Part shown: piece after piece, positions 1 through 9,049 of the stretch | Position numbering within the stretch: the first letter of the stretch is position 1 | Layout of the letters: every line of letters begins with the position of its first letter | Notes under the pieces: model-generated | The model's database searches: none | What the model was told of the DNA's origin: nothing | The model's input: the letters and a program-made list of their open reading frames with translations, nothing else | Source: CAIWHR01 sp963836265 | GTDB taxonomy: Bacteria; Pseudomonadota; Gammaproteobacteria; Burkholderiales; Casimicrobiaceae | Reading direction: 5' to 3' | Assembly (NCBI GenBank): GCA_963836265.1 | Contig: CAWIIO010000004.1 | Coordinates: 186,001-250,000 of the forward strand | Length of the DNA stretch: 64,000 bases | Translations under genes and position numbers: made by a program

Positions 1-979
1 TGAACGCGCGCAATGCGTGCTGGACGCGGTTGCCGAGCTGTCCCAGCACCGCCTCCGGCACGTCGAGCGGGTTCTGAGTGACGAAGTAGACGCCGACTCC
101 CTTGGAGCGGATCAGCCGCACCACCTGCTCGATCTTGTCGAGCAGATTCTTCGGGGCGTCGGTGAATAGCAGATGCGCCTCGTCGAAGAAGAACACGAGC
201 TTCGGCTTGTCCGGATCGCCCACCTCGGGCAGCCGCTCGTAGAGCTCGGAAAGAAGCCAGAGGAGCAGCGTCGAGTAGAGCTTGGGGGCATTGAGCAGCT
301 TGTCCGCGGCGAGGATGTTGATCACGCCTTTGCCGCCGTCGCCGGTCTGCAGCAGGTCGTCGATGTTGAGCATCGGCTCGCCGATGAATTTCTCCGCGCC
401 CTGCTGCTCGAGCGAAAGCAGTCCGCGCTGGATCGCGCCGATCGATGCCGCGGACACGTTGCCGTACCCGGTCTGGAACTCCGGTGCGTTGTCGCCGACA
501 TATTGAAGCAGCGCGCGCAGGTCCTTGAGATCGAGCAGCAGGAGCCCGCGGTCGTCGGCGACCTTGAACACCAGGGACAGCACGCCTTCCTGCGTGTCGT
601 TGAGGGTCAGGATGCGCGCGAGCAGCAGCGGGCCCAGGTCCGAAATCGTCGCGCGGACCGGATGGCCCTGCGCACCGAAAACATCCCAGAACACGGCCGG
701 ACAACCGGCGAACGCGGGTTCTTCCGCGCCGATCAGCTTCAGCCGCTCGGCGAGCTTCGGCGACGAGGCTCCCGGCTGGGTGATGCCCGAGAGGTCGCCT
801 TTGACGTCGGCCATGAACACCGGCACGCCGATTCCCGAGAAGCGCTCGGCCATCACTTGCAGCGTGACGGTCTTGCCGGTGCCGGTCGCCCCCGTGATCA
901 GGCCGTGCCGGTTGGCGAGCGCCGGAAGCAGGCAAAGCTCGGATTTGGCGTTCCTTGCGATCGGCTGCGGCTCGGTCAT
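1..979 (-). CDS. HerA-like ATPase / DUF853 family protein (C-terminus cut by window edge)
   Basis: Translated from the minus strand, the reading frame is open from an ATG at 977-979 to the left edge, so the C-terminal part is missing. Near the N-terminus is a Walker A loop (GATGTGKTVT, about residues 30-39). Later come a hydrophobic strand ending FFFDEAHLLF, a Walker B motif, and VYFVTQNPLD, typical of the sensor strand in the HerA/FtsK ATPase superfamily. This pattern matches the DUF853 'helicase HerA-like' proteins of proteobacteria, predicted cytoplasmic NTPases of poorly defined role. It is divergent from the rimP operon across a 312-bp gap. The family call is confident; any specific DNA-processing role is inference. 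Confidence 0.85.
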   Translation of the reverse strand, partial: MTEPQPIARNAKSELCLLPALANRHGLITGATGTGKTVTLQVMAERFSGIGVPVFMADVKGDLSGITQPGASSPKLAERLKLIGAEEPAFAGCPAVFWDVFGAQGHPVRATISDLGPLLLARILTLNDTQEGVLSLVFKVADDRGLLLLDLKDLRALLQYVGDNAPEFQTGYGNVSAASIGAIQRGLLSLEQQGAEKFIGEPMLNIDDLLQTGDGGKGVINILAADKLLNAPKLYSTLLLWLLSELYERLPEVGDPDKPKLVFFFDEAHLLFTDAPKNLLDKIEQVVRLIRSKGVGVYFVTQNPLDVPEAVLGQLGNRVQHALRAF

Positions 980-1173
980 CGTGGATCTCCGGTGCGGGGA
1001 CGGCGGCCATCTTAGCGCGGGCGGCCCGGGCGCGGCCGAAATGATCGACCCCGGCGTGGCCGCCACGACGTGGGAAGCCCGTTTCCCTGTCCCAATCTTT
1101 CGGTCCACCGACCCATCGCCGAGCGCCCCGGGGGTCGCGTTCGAAACCCTAGCGTCCCGGGCCCATACCGCCC

Positions 1174-1202
1174 TTCAAATTTGCTCGAATTTCTGGTAAT
1201 AT
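1174..1202 (+). promoter_or_regulatory. Putative sigma70 promoter of the rimP-nusA-infB operon
   Basis: TTCAAA (1174-1179) and TAATAT (1197-1202) are separated by 17 bp, and the -10 is preceded by TGG, giving an extended -10 character. The predicted start is near 1209, about 80 bp upstream of rimP and only about a dozen bases before a hairpin plus T-tract. The rest of the 980-1291 gap shows no gene. Confidence 0.5.
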
Positions 1203-1220
1203 GACTAAGATAAGTAATAG

Positions 1221-1250
1221 AAATGGGCTGGGCACAGCCCATTTTTTTTT
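1221..1250 (+). terminator. Intrinsic terminator/attenuator-like hairpin in the rimP leader
   Basis: AAATGGGCT (1221-1229) pairs with AGCCCATTT (1236-1244) around a 6-nt loop. The T run extends from 1242 to 1250, so the last stem T residues are part of the tract. It sits between the putative promoter and rimP, so most transcripts from that promoter would have to pass it. This is the layout of an attenuator, but it could also terminate upstream read-through. Confidence 0.6.
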
Positions 1251-1291
1251 GCGGCAGCCGTTTTTTGACGTTGCGACGCTAAGCCAGGACC

Positions 1292-1738
1292 ATGCATTTG
1301 GGCGAATTGCTGGAGCGCACGCTTCCCCCGATGGGGTACGAGCTGGTCGATTGGGAAACCTCTCCCGGCGGCCGGCTCGTCCGCGTGTTCATCGACACGC
1401 CGAAGGGTGTGACCGTCGACGACTGCGCAAAGGTGAGCAACCATCTGACGCATCTGTTCGCCGTCGAGAACGTGGATTTCGAGCGGCTCGAAGTGTCGTC
1501 GCCGGGGCTCGACCGGCCGCTTACCAAAGCGGCGGATTTCGTCCGTTTTGCAGGCGAGGAAGCCTGGCTTCGCCTGCGGACGCCGGTGGACAACGCGAAA
1601 AAGCTGAAGGGCGTCCTGCGTGGTTGTGAAGATGGCGTCGTCGCCGTCGAAACCGCGAAGGGCACGGTCACCGTTCCGCTCGCGGAAATCAATCGGGCGC
1701 GGCTGGTGCCGAAGATCGAGTGGAGAAAGACGAGATGA
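1292..1738 (+). CDS. rimP: Ribosome maturation factor RimP
   Basis: The 148-residue product has normal family length. Its N-terminal half contains GYELVDWE, GRLVRVFID and the SPGLDRPL signature, followed by a C-terminal SH3-like domain rich in basic residues (KKLKGVL, KIEWRKTR). RimP binds the 30S subunit in the cytoplasm and assists late 16S rRNA/S12 assembly. It is the first gene of the rimP-nusA-infB-rbfA-truB operon; its TGA overlaps the nusA ATG as ATGA, suggesting translational coupling. Confidence 0.95.
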   Translation: MHLGELLERTLPPMGYELVDWETSPGGRLVRVFIDTPKGVTVDDCAKVSNHLTHLFAVENVDFERLEVSSPGLDRPLTKAADFVRFAGEEAWLRLRTPVDNAKKLKGVLRGCEDGVVAVETAKGTVTVPLAEINRARLVPKIEWRKTR

Positions 1739-3270
1739 ACCGCGAACTGCTGTTGCTGGTCGACGCGCTTGCGCGCGAAAAGAACGTGCCGAAGGAGATC
1801 GTCTTCACGGCACTCGAGTCGGCGCTCGCGTCGGCGACCAAGAAGCGGTTCCCCAACGAGATCGATGCCCGCGTGTCGATCGACCGCGAAACCGGCGACT
1901 ACGAGTCGTTCCGGCGCTGGACCGTCGTTCCCGACGAGGAGCACGAGGAGCCCGCCTACCAGCTCGCGATCACCGACGCGGCGGAGCGCGATCCGAACTT
2001 GAAGCTCGGCGACGTGATCGAGGAGCCGCTCGAGCCGATCGAGTTCGGCCGCATCGGCGCGCAGGCGGCGAAACAGGTGATCCTGCAGAAGATCCGCGAT
2101 GCGGAGCGCGAGCAGATCCTCAACGACTTCCTCGAGCGCCAGGACAATCTGCTGACCGGCACCGTGAAGCGCATCGAGCGCGGCAGCGCGATCGTCGAAT
2201 CGGGCCGCATCGAAGGCGTCATTCCGCGCGACCAGCTGATCCCGAAGGAGATGCTGCGCGTGGGCGACCGCATTCGCGCGTACGTGACCAAGGTCGATCG
2301 CACGGCGAAGGGCCCGCAGCTCATCCTGTCGCGGATCGCGCCCGAGTTCCTGATGCGGCTCTTCGAGCTTGAAGTGCCCGAGATCGAGGAAGGGCTGATC
2401 GAGATCAAGGCCGCAGCACGCGACCCCGGCATCCGCGCCAAGATCGCCGTGAAGTCGAACGACCCGCGGCTCGATCCGCAGGGTACGTGCATCGGCATGC
2501 GCGGCTCGCGCGTGACCGCCGTGACCAACGAGCTCGCCGGCGAGCGCGTCGACATCATCCTGTTCTCGGAGGATCCCGCCAAGTTCGTCATCAATTCGCT
2601 CGCGCCGGCGGAGATCTCGTCGATCGTCGTCGACGAGGAGAAGCACAGCATGGACGTCGTCGTCGACGAGGAGAACCTCGCGATCGCGATCGGCCGCCTC
2701 GGCCAGAACGTGCGGCTCGCCTCCGAGCTCACCGGGTGGGAATTGAACCTGATGAGCGTCGAGGATTCGCAGAAGAAGCACGAAGAGGAAGGCACGCGGT
2801 TGCGCGAGCTCTTCATGGACAAGCTCGACGTCGACGAGGAGGTCTCCGACATCCTGATCGCCGAGGGCTTCACCTCGCTCGAGGAAGTCGCCTACGTGCC
2901 GATCAACGAAATGCTCGAGATCGAGGGCTTCGACGAGGACACGGTGAACGAGCTGCGGAGCCGCGCCCGCAATGCGCTGTTGACCGAGGCAATCGCGCGC
3001 GAGGAATCCGTCGAGCACACCGACGAGGCGTTGCTGAACCTCGAGGGCATGGACACCGAAATCGCGAGCGCCCTCGCGGCGCACGGCATCACCACGCGCG
3101 ACGCTCTGGCGGATCTCGCCGGCGACGAGCTCACCGAGCTGACGGGTATTTCCGCCGAGCGGGCGCAGGACCTCGTCATGAAGGCGCGGGCGCACTGGTT
3201 CGAGGAAACGGCGCCGGAGGCGGCGCCGGACGCGACGACGGCGGCTCCGGCCCTGGCGCCGCGGCACTAG
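1735..3270 (+). CDS. nusA: Transcription termination/antitermination factor NusA
   Basis: The 511-residue protein has the full NusA layout: an N-terminal RNA-polymerase-binding domain, an S1 domain (about 135-200), two KH domains (the GTCIGMRGSR region near 250 and AIAIGRLGQNVRLA near 315), and two acidic C-terminal helix-hairpin repeats (about 365-490). It acts on paused RNA polymerase, rRNA antitermination and Rho-dependent termination. I chose the ATG at 1735 because it gives the standard MNRELLLLVDAL start, overlaps the rimP stop, and has a GGAGAAAGA ribosome-binding site. A GTG at 1720 would add five residues and is less likely. Confidence 0.96.
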   Translation: MNRELLLLVDALAREKNVPKEIVFTALESALASATKKRFPNEIDARVSIDRETGDYESFRRWTVVPDEEHEEPAYQLAITDAAERDPNLKLGDVIEEPLEPIEFGRIGAQAAKQVILQKIRDAEREQILNDFLERQDNLLTGTVKRIERGSAIVESGRIEGVIPRDQLIPKEMLRVGDRIRAYVTKVDRTAKGPQLILSRIAPEFLMRLFELEVPEIEEGLIEIKAAARDPGIRAKIAVKSNDPRLDPQGTCIGMRGSRVTAVTNELAGERVDIILFSEDPAKFVINSLAPAEISSIVVDEEKHSMDVVVDEENLAIAIGRLGQNVRLASELTGWELNLMSVEDSQKKHEEEGTRLRELFMDKLDVDEEVSDILIAEGFTSLEEVAYVPINEMLEIEGFDEDTVNELRSRARNALLTEAIAREESVEHTDEALLNLEGMDTEIASALAAHGITTRDALADLAGDELTELTGISAERAQDLVMKARAHWFEETAPEAAPDATTAAPALAPRH

Positions 3271-3303
3271 AGGACGAATCGAGAAGGGACGCGGGAGAAG
3301 CGC

Positions 3304-5895
3304 ATGGCGCAAACGACGATCGAACAATTCGCGACCGAGCTCAAGATGCCGGCGGGCGCCCTGCTGGAGCAGCTCGGCAAGGCGGGCGTCGCCGGCAAGA
3401 AGGAAGGCGACAAGCTCTCCGAAGTCGACAAGACCAAGCTGCTCGAGTACCTGCAGAAGCAGCACGGCGCCGCCGGCGAGCCGAAGAAGAAGATCACGCT
3501 GACGAGGAAGCAGACGACCGAGATCAAGGCTGCCGGCTCGACGGGCAGGGCGCGCACGATCCAGGTCGAGGTACGCAAGAAGCGCGTGTTCATGAAGCGC
3601 GACGAGACCGAAGTCGCGCCGCCGGTCGAAGAAGTCGTCAAGCCGGCGGCGGCGCCGGTGATCACGCCCGAGGAGCTCGCGGCGCGCGAAGCGGAAGAAA
3701 AGAAGGCGCACGAGTTGATCGCGCGACAGCAGGAAGAGATTCAGCAGAAGCAGCAGCAGGCCGTCAAGCGCAAGACGAAGAAGGAAAAGGAGGCCGAAGA
3801 GGCGGCCGCGAAGACGGCCGCCGAGGCCGCTGCGGCAGAGGCCGCGAAGGCTGCCGAGGCGGCCAAAGCGGACGCGGCGAAGGCGCCGGCTGCCAAGGCG
3901 AAGGCGCCTGGCGAAGGCACCTTGCATCGTCCGGCCGCGAAGCCCGGCGAGAAAGCGCGCACCGTCAAGAAGAGTGGCACCGCTTTCCAGGAAGAAGCCG
4001 CGCGTCGTCGCGCGTTGAAGCTCCGCGGCGATGTCACCGGAGGCGCGACGGCGACCGCCGGCTGGCGGCAGCCGAAGGTCGGGCATCGTCGCCACGACGA
4101 GGAGGGCGGCGAAGTCGGCGCGGCGGCGCCGGCGAGCCCCATCGTCCGCGAAGTGTCGATCCCCGAGACGATCAGCGTCGCCGACCTGGCGCACAAGATG
4201 TCGGTGAAGGCCGCCGAGCTCATCAAGGCGCTGATGAAGCTGGGGCAGATGGTCACGATCAATCAGGTTCTCGATCAGGAGACCGCAATGATCCTGGTCG
4301 AGGAGATGGGGCACAAGGCGATCCCCGCCAAGCTCGACGATCCGGACGCGCTGCTCGCGGAAGCCGAAGCGAGCACCGCCGAAGCCGAGCCGAGGCCGCC
4401 CGTCGTCACCGTGATGGGCCACGTCGACCACGGCAAGACGTCGCTCCTCGATTCGATCCGCCGCGCGCGGGTCGCGAGCGGAGAAGCCGGAGGCATCACC
4501 CAGCACATCGGCGCGTATCACGTGCAGACGAAGAAGGGCGTGATCACGTTCCTCGACACGCCGGGCCACGAGGCGTTCACCGCGATGCGCGCGCGCGGCG
4601 CGAAGGTCACCGACATCGTCGTGCTGGTCGTCGCGGCCGACGACGGCGTGATGCCGCAGACGAAGGAAGCGATCGCGCATGCAAAGGCCGGCAGCGTCCC
4701 TCTCGTGGTCGCCATGAACAAGATCGACAAGCCCGAGGCGAACCCCGAGCGGGTCAAGCAGGAGCTCGTTGCCGAAGGCGTGATCCCGGAGGAATACGGT
4801 GGCGAGACGCAGTTCATCCCCGTGTCCGCAAAGACCGGCGCCGGCATCGACGAGTTGCTCGACGCGATCCTGCTGCAGGCCGAAGTGCTGGAGTTGAAGG
4901 CACCGAAGGATGCGCCGGCCCGGGGCATCGTCATCGAGTCGCGGCTCGACAAGGGCAGGGGCCCCGTGGCGACGGTGCTCGTGCATTCGGGAACGCTCAA
5001 GCGAGGCGACATCGTCCTCGCCGGCGCGGTCTTCGGGCGCGTGCGAGCGATGACCGACGAAACGGGCAAGAGCGTTCCGACGGCCGGCCCGGCGATTCCC
5101 GTCGAGATCCAGGGCTTGTCCGACGTGCCGCTCGCCGGCGAGGCCGTCATGGTGCTGGGCGACGAGCGCAAGGCGCGCGAGATCGCGCTCTTCCGCCAGG
5201 GCAAGTTCCGCGACGTCAAGCTCGCGAAGCTGCAGGCGGCGAAGCTCGAGAACATGTTCGACCAGATGGCCGAGGATGCGGTCAAGTCGCTGACGCTGAT
5301 CGTCAAGGCCGACGTGCAGGGGAGCTACGAGGCGCTGACGCAGGCGCTGACCAAGCTGTCAACCGACGAGGTCAAGGTCAACATCGTGCATGCGGCCGTC
5401 GGCGGGATTACCGAATCGGACATCAACCTGGCGCTCGCGTCGAAGGCCGTCGTCATCGGCTTCAACGTGCGTGCCGATGTCGCTGCGCGGAAGCTGGCCG
5501 AGCACAGCGGCGTCGACATCCGCTACTACAACATCATCTACGACGCGGTCGACGAGGTGAAGGCGGCGCTGTCCGGCATGCTGGCGCCGGAGAAGAAGGA
5601 GAGCCAGATCGGCCTGGTCGAGGTGCGCGAGGTCTACAGGATCTCGAAGGTCGGCACGGTCGCCGGCTGCTATGTGCTGGACGGTGTGGTCAAGCGCGGC
5701 TCGCGCGTGCGCGTCCTGCGCGACAACGTCGTCATCCACGACGGCGAGCTCGATTCGCTCAAGCGCTTCAAGGACGACGTGCGCGAAGTGAAAGGCGGCT
5801 TCGAATGCGGGCTGTCCATCCGCGGCTTCAACGACATCGAGAAGGGCGACCAGCTCGAAGTCTACGAGATCGTCGAAGTCTCACGGACCTTGTGA
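3304..5895 (+). CDS. infB: Translation initiation factor IF-2
   Basis: The protein has 863 residues. A short N-terminal IF2_N helix domain (1-55) is followed by an Ala/Lys/Glu-rich linker (about 120-240), a second IF2_N, and a complete GTPase domain: GHVDHGKTS (about 372), DTPGHEAF (417), NKIDKP (471). Beta-barrel domain II, domain III and the fMet-tRNA-binding C-terminal domain follow. It places initiator tRNA on the 30S subunit with GTP hydrolysis. A GGGAGAAG ribosome-binding site lies just upstream of the ATG. The charged linker is normal in betaproteobacteria. Confidence 0.97.
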   Translation: MAQTTIEQFATELKMPAGALLEQLGKAGVAGKKEGDKLSEVDKTKLLEYLQKQHGAAGEPKKKITLTRKQTTEIKAAGSTGRARTIQVEVRKKRVFMKRDETEVAPPVEEVVKPAAAPVITPEELAAREAEEKKAHELIARQQEEIQQKQQQAVKRKTKKEKEAEEAAAKTAAEAAAAEAAKAAEAAKADAAKAPAAKAKAPGEGTLHRPAAKPGEKARTVKKSGTAFQEEAARRRALKLRGDVTGGATATAGWRQPKVGHRRHDEEGGEVGAAAPASPIVREVSIPETISVADLAHKMSVKAAELIKALMKLGQMVTINQVLDQETAMILVEEMGHKAIPAKLDDPDALLAEAEASTAEAEPRPPVVTVMGHVDHGKTSLLDSIRRARVASGEAGGITQHIGAYHVQTKKGVITFLDTPGHEAFTAMRARGAKVTDIVVLVVAADDGVMPQTKEAIAHAKAGSVPLVVAMNKIDKPEANPERVKQELVAEGVIPEEYGGETQFIPVSAKTGAGIDELLDAILLQAEVLELKAPKDAPARGIVIESRLDKGRGPVATVLVHSGTLKRGDIVLAGAVFGRVRAMTDETGKSVPTAGPAIPVEIQGLSDVPLAGEAVMVLGDERKAREIALFRQGKFRDVKLAKLQAAKLENMFDQMAEDAVKSLTLIVKADVQGSYEALTQALTKLSTDEVKVNIVHAAVGGITESDINLALASKAVVIGFNVRADVAARKLAEHSGVDIRYYNIIYDAVDEVKAALSGMLAPEKKESQIGLVEVREVYRISKVGTVAGCYVLDGVVKRGSRVRVLRDNVVIHDGELDSLKRFKDDVREVKGGFECGLSIRGFNDIEKGDQLEVYEIVEVSRTL

Positions 5896-6062
5896 CCGTA
5901 GCGCCGGACGTAAAGCTGCTGCGCGCCCCGGCTTGTTGCGCGCTCGGCCAATGCTCGCCGTACTACCATGCACTATCTCGCATCGACCTCGCGCGCTGCC
6001 TCGAATCCGGGGCTGCTCGCGACGCTTTCCGCCTCGGCGACAGATGTCCCGGAAGGGCGCAT

Positions 6063-6431
6063 ATGAAGAAAACATCACAACGCGCGCGGCGCGTCGGCGA
6101 CGAAATCCAGCGTGAGCTCGCGCAGCTCCTGCGCGAGGAGGTGAAGGACCCGCGTGTCGGCCGCGTGACCGTCACCGCGGTCGAAGTATCGCCTGACCTG
6201 TCGCACGCGAGGATCTTCGTCACCCATCTCGCCGGCCGCGAGCATGGCGACGAGGCCGTGGCCGCGCTGCAGCACACGGCCGGCTTCCTGCGCACCGCGC
6301 TTTCGCGAAGGCTGCAGCTCTACTCGGTGCCGCAGCTTCACTTCGCCTACGACGATTCGATCGAGTCGGGCATGCGCCTGTCGCAGCTGATCGACGACGC
6401 GATCGCGGCGGACCGCAAGCTGCCGCACTGA
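6063..6431 (+). CDS. rbfA: 30S ribosome-binding factor RbfA
   Basis: The 122-residue protein has an N-terminal basic helix (RARRVGDEIQRELAQLL), the KDPRVGRVTVTAVEVSPDL core of the KH-like fold and a C-terminal LHFAYDDSIESG strand, all standard for RbfA. It binds 16S rRNA helix 1 during cold-sensitive 30S maturation. The start ATG (6063) opens a MKKTSQRARR N-terminus. The 167-bp gap after infB holds no other gene. The stop overlaps the truB ATG (TGATGA). Confidence 0.95.
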   Translation: MKKTSQRARRVGDEIQRELAQLLREEVKDPRVGRVTVTAVEVSPDLSHARIFVTHLAGREHGDEAVAALQHTAGFLRTALSRRLQLYSVPQLHFAYDDSIESGMRLSQLIDDAIAADRKLPH

Positions 6432-7345
6432 TGAGTATGGTTTGCGGGCGGTCTTCCCGGCCGGCGCGCCGGCGGGTCGATGGCGTCCTGTTGCTCGACA
6501 AGCCCCCCGGCCTTTCGTCCAATGCGGCATTGCAGCGCGCGAAGCGCCTCTATGCTGCGGAAAAGGCTGGTCACACGGGCACGCTCGACCCGCTCGCTTC
6601 GGGCCTTTTGGTGCTTTGTTTCGGTGATGCGACCAGGTATGCGCAGGTGCTCCTCGACGCGCGCAAGGAATACCGGGCGACCGTACGGTTTGGTATCGCG
6701 ACCGCGACCGGCGACGCCGAAGGCGAAATCATCGCCGAGCGCCCGGTCGCGCTTGGCCGCGCCGACCTCGAAGCAGTGTTGCCTCGGTTCATGGGCACGA
6801 TCCAGCAGGTGCCTCCGCGGCACGCGGCGCTCAAGCATCGCGGCAAGAGTTACTACGAGTACGCACGCGCCGGGGTGGAGATCGTCCGCCTGCCGCGCGA
6901 GATCCAGATCGACGCGATCGAGATCGTCGACTGGGTGAAGCCGGTGGCAACGCTGCGCGTCGCCTGCGGCAAGGGAACCTACATCCGGGTGCTGGCCGAG
7001 GATCTCGGTGCCGCCGTCGGCAGCTGCGCGCATCTCGCGGGGCTGCGCCGCACGGCGAGCGGCGCCTTCAAGCTCGACGACGCGGTGACCCTCGCAGCGC
7101 TCGAGGCGATCGACGATCCGGCGGCGCGGGACGCGCTGCTGCTGCCGGTCGAGACCCTCGTCGCGTCGATGCCGAGGCTCGACGTGGACACCGGCGATGC
7201 CCGCGCGCTGACGCAGGGGCGCAGCATTGTCGCGCCGCGTGCCGCCGCGGGTCGTTATCGCTGCTTCGGGCCGCAGGGATTCGTCGGCACCGTCGATATC
7301 GTCGGCGAAGCGATGCGAGCCTCGAGGCTCGTCCGAACGGGCTGA
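6431..7345 (+). CDS. truB: tRNA pseudouridine(55) synthase TruB
   Basis: The 304-residue protein carries the TruB catalytic motif GHTGTLDPLASGLL with the nucleophilic Asp at about residue 53, LLLDKPPGLSSN near the N-terminus, and GTYIRVLAEDLG later. It converts U55 of the tRNA T-loop to pseudouridine. The start overlaps the rbfA stop by one base, and the gene ends the operon before a strong hairpin at 7420-7446. The C-terminal PUA-like domain is short but recognisable. Confidence 0.95.
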   Translation: MSMVCGRSSRPARRRVDGVLLLDKPPGLSSNAALQRAKRLYAAEKAGHTGTLDPLASGLLVLCFGDATRYAQVLLDARKEYRATVRFGIATATGDAEGEIIAERPVALGRADLEAVLPRFMGTIQQVPPRHAALKHRGKSYYEYARAGVEIVRLPREIQIDAIEIVDWVKPVATLRVACGKGTYIRVLAEDLGAAVGSCAHLAGLRRTASGAFKLDDAVTLAALEAIDDPAARDALLLPVETLVASMPRLDVDTGDARALTQGRSIVAPRAAAGRYRCFGPQGFVGTVDIVGEAMRASRLVRTG

Positions 7346-7419
7346 AACGATTGCGCGCTCGGCCTCGGGCAGGCTGCGGTTCGGCCGTACGTGCGCGGTT
7401 GGCTCCCGACAGGCCCGAA

Positions 7420-7446
7420 AAAAACGCCGCACGAAGCGGCGTTTTT
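7420..7446. terminator. Bidirectional intrinsic terminator between truB and the IPTL-CTERM gene
   Basis: AAAAACGCCGC (7420-7430) pairs with GCGGCGTTTTT (7436-7446) around ACGAA. A-tract and T-tract flank a GC-rich 6-bp core, so it can work on both strands, as expected between two convergent genes. Confidence 0.85.
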
Positions 7447-7464
7447 CTGCGTGAGGGGAGGCGC

Positions 7465-8325
7465 TCAGTGCGCGCGTCTGCGCAGGGCGAAAATGCCGAG
7501 TCCGGCAAGCAACACGGCCATCAGGATCATCCCCCATTCGGTCATCGTCGGGACGTCGACCGCGGCCGCGGGCGGACCGATGACGATCGAGTAGTCGGCG
7601 GACAGATCCTCGATCACGTTGGCGAGATTCATGCCGGTAATCGTGATCGTCTGGATGAATGCGCCGGTCGTGCCGTTGTAGACCTGCAGCTTCTGGTTGA
7701 AGATGTCCGACACGTAGAAGTTCGTGCCGTCGAAGGCGATGCCCGTGGCCGAGTACGGAGTGTTGCTGATGAATCCCCCCGTCAGCAGCGTGCCGGTCGT
7801 CGAATACACGTCGTAATTCCCCGGGCTCGACGCGTCGCCGCGGTTCGAGATCAGCTTGCCTTGGAACCACTCGAGGCCGTCGCAGAACCCGGTGCAGTTG
7901 GAGAGCGCGACGGTGTTGAGCAGCGTTCCCGTCGGCGAAACGTAATAGGCTTGGTTGGTGCCGGTGTAATCTCCGATCCAGAAGTTCGTGCCGTCGAAAG
8001 CGATGGTGGACAGTCCGGATGCACCCGGCACCGCGAAGGCGATGCCGTCATCCGAGCAGGTGTTGAAATTGGTCTTGTAGATGTTGCCGCTGTTGGCGAC
8101 GGTGAAGTACACCACGTTGCCCACGACGACCATGCCGCGCCCGTTACCTTTGCTTTGGGGGCACGATGCCACGACCGCCCCGGTGGTCTTGTCGATCTTG
8201 TACATCCCGCTACCGGCCGAATTGCCGTAGATGAACTGCTGCGCGTTCGCCGCGCCACCGAGTAACAGGCCCACTGCGGCCGCGCCGACCGCGGCGACCA
8301 TGCGCATAGCGTTGCTTGCGATCAT
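7465..8325 (-). CDS. Exported beta-propeller-like protein with IPTL-CTERM sorting domain
   Basis: The 286-residue protein begins with a signal peptide (hydrophobic run ending GGAANA before QQF). Its body has repeated Phe/Tyr/Asp/Gly-rich blade-like segments (TIAFDGTNFWIGDYTG, TGIAFDGTNFYVSD). The C-terminus is VPTMTEWGMI, a transmembrane helix and a short RRR tail: the IPTL-CTERM tripartite signal, which in this family is thought to be processed by an exosortase. The start at 8325 is preceded by GAGGGGAAG; an in-frame extension upstream lacks such a site and would bury the signal peptide. No exosortase gene is in this window. The ligand or role is unknown. Confidence 0.75.
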   Translation of the reverse strand: MIASNAMRMVAAVGAAAVGLLLGGAANAQQFIYGNSAGSGMYKIDKTTGAVVASCPQSKGNGRGMVVVGNVVYFTVANSGNIYKTNFNTCSDDGIAFAVPGASGLSTIAFDGTNFWIGDYTGTNQAYYVSPTGTLLNTVALSNCTGFCDGLEWFQGKLISNRGDASSPGNYDVYSTTGTLLTGGFISNTPYSATGIAFDGTNFYVSDIFNQKLQVYNGTTGAFIQTITITGMNLANVIEDLSADYSIVIGPPAAAVDVPTMTEWGMILMAVLLAGLGIFALRRRAH

Positions 8326-8431
8326 CTTCCCCTCACCTGTTGACTTGACAGGCCCCCTGAACACCCTGATCCGGCTCGGAAATCGAGCTGCGACGTTCAA
8401 GACGACCGGAATGAACCGAAATGCCAGGCAG

Positions 8432-8461
8432 ACTATAAGGGAGCGCAAAGCCCATGCGCAA
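8432..8461 (-). promoter_or_regulatory. Putative promoter of the IPTL-CTERM gene
   Basis: On the minus strand, TTGCGC (8456-8461) and TATAGT (8432-8437) are spaced 18 bp apart. This places a start about 100 bp upstream of the ATG at 8325. Confidence 0.45.
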
Positions 8462-8942
8462 CAGAAATCACGATCGCGGCGAAGGCCCGAGCGCGTGATT
8501 TGCGGGAAACGCGGGATTGTCGTGATTGTTGTAGCGCACAAACTTCGACGGTCAGCACCGATTCTAGTGCCCTGGTTGTGGTGGCCAACGGCCGCAGCAC
8601 CATGTCTTTCCTCTTGAATCGAACACTCCAGGCAAGCAAGGTTTGAAAGGACCGATCAGGCGAGTTAGCTAATTGTGGTGGACAACAGCCCCGCAGCTAC
8701 TGTTGCATTCTTGCAGAATCCCAGGGGTCCGACAGCGAAATTCCGACGGCCCCGTTTCTGGGGGCGCCGCCTCGCATCGGCTTCGAGCCGGCTCAACCCG
8801 CCGAACGCGCCAGGGGCGCAACGCACCGTGCGCGGCGGGCCGCCGGCAACATCCTTCGTCGACCGCGCCATAAGATCTGGATTCGCCTCGATCCCCACCC
8901 ATTCGAAAGGCGGGACAAATTGCGAGCGAAGGCCAGCGCCAT
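8462..8942. other. Intergenic region without a recognisable gene
   Basis: This 481-bp stretch separates the promoter of the minus-strand IPTL gene from the rpsO promoter. Reading frames in it are short, Arg/Pro-rich and look like GC artefacts. I see no tRNA, clear hairpin or repeat. Confidence 0.6.
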
Positions 8943-8971
8943 TTGAATCGTAAGGATTTTCGGGCTACAAT
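8943..8971 (+). promoter_or_regulatory. Putative sigma70 promoter of rpsO
   Basis: TTGAAT (8943-8948), a 17-bp spacer and TACAAT (8966-8971) make a near-consensus promoter about 70 bp upstream of the rpsO ATG. Confidence 0.65.
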
Positions 8972-9049
8972 TTCATGCTTTGCAAGGCAAAACGAACCGA
9001 AACGCGGCAAAGAGTCCGCATCGACCGAGCACGAGAGGGACGAACGCAA

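Noticed and set aside
1279..4986. 1235-residue open frame antisense to rimP-nusA-infB
   Set aside because: It is His/Arg/Leu/Asp-rich mirror text of three certain genes. High-GC coding DNA often leaves an antisense frame open.
2487..6431. 1314-residue plus-strand frame over nusA-infB-rbfA
   Set aside because: Its first part is Arg/Gly text out of frame with nusA and infB; only its end is real, as rbfA from 6063.
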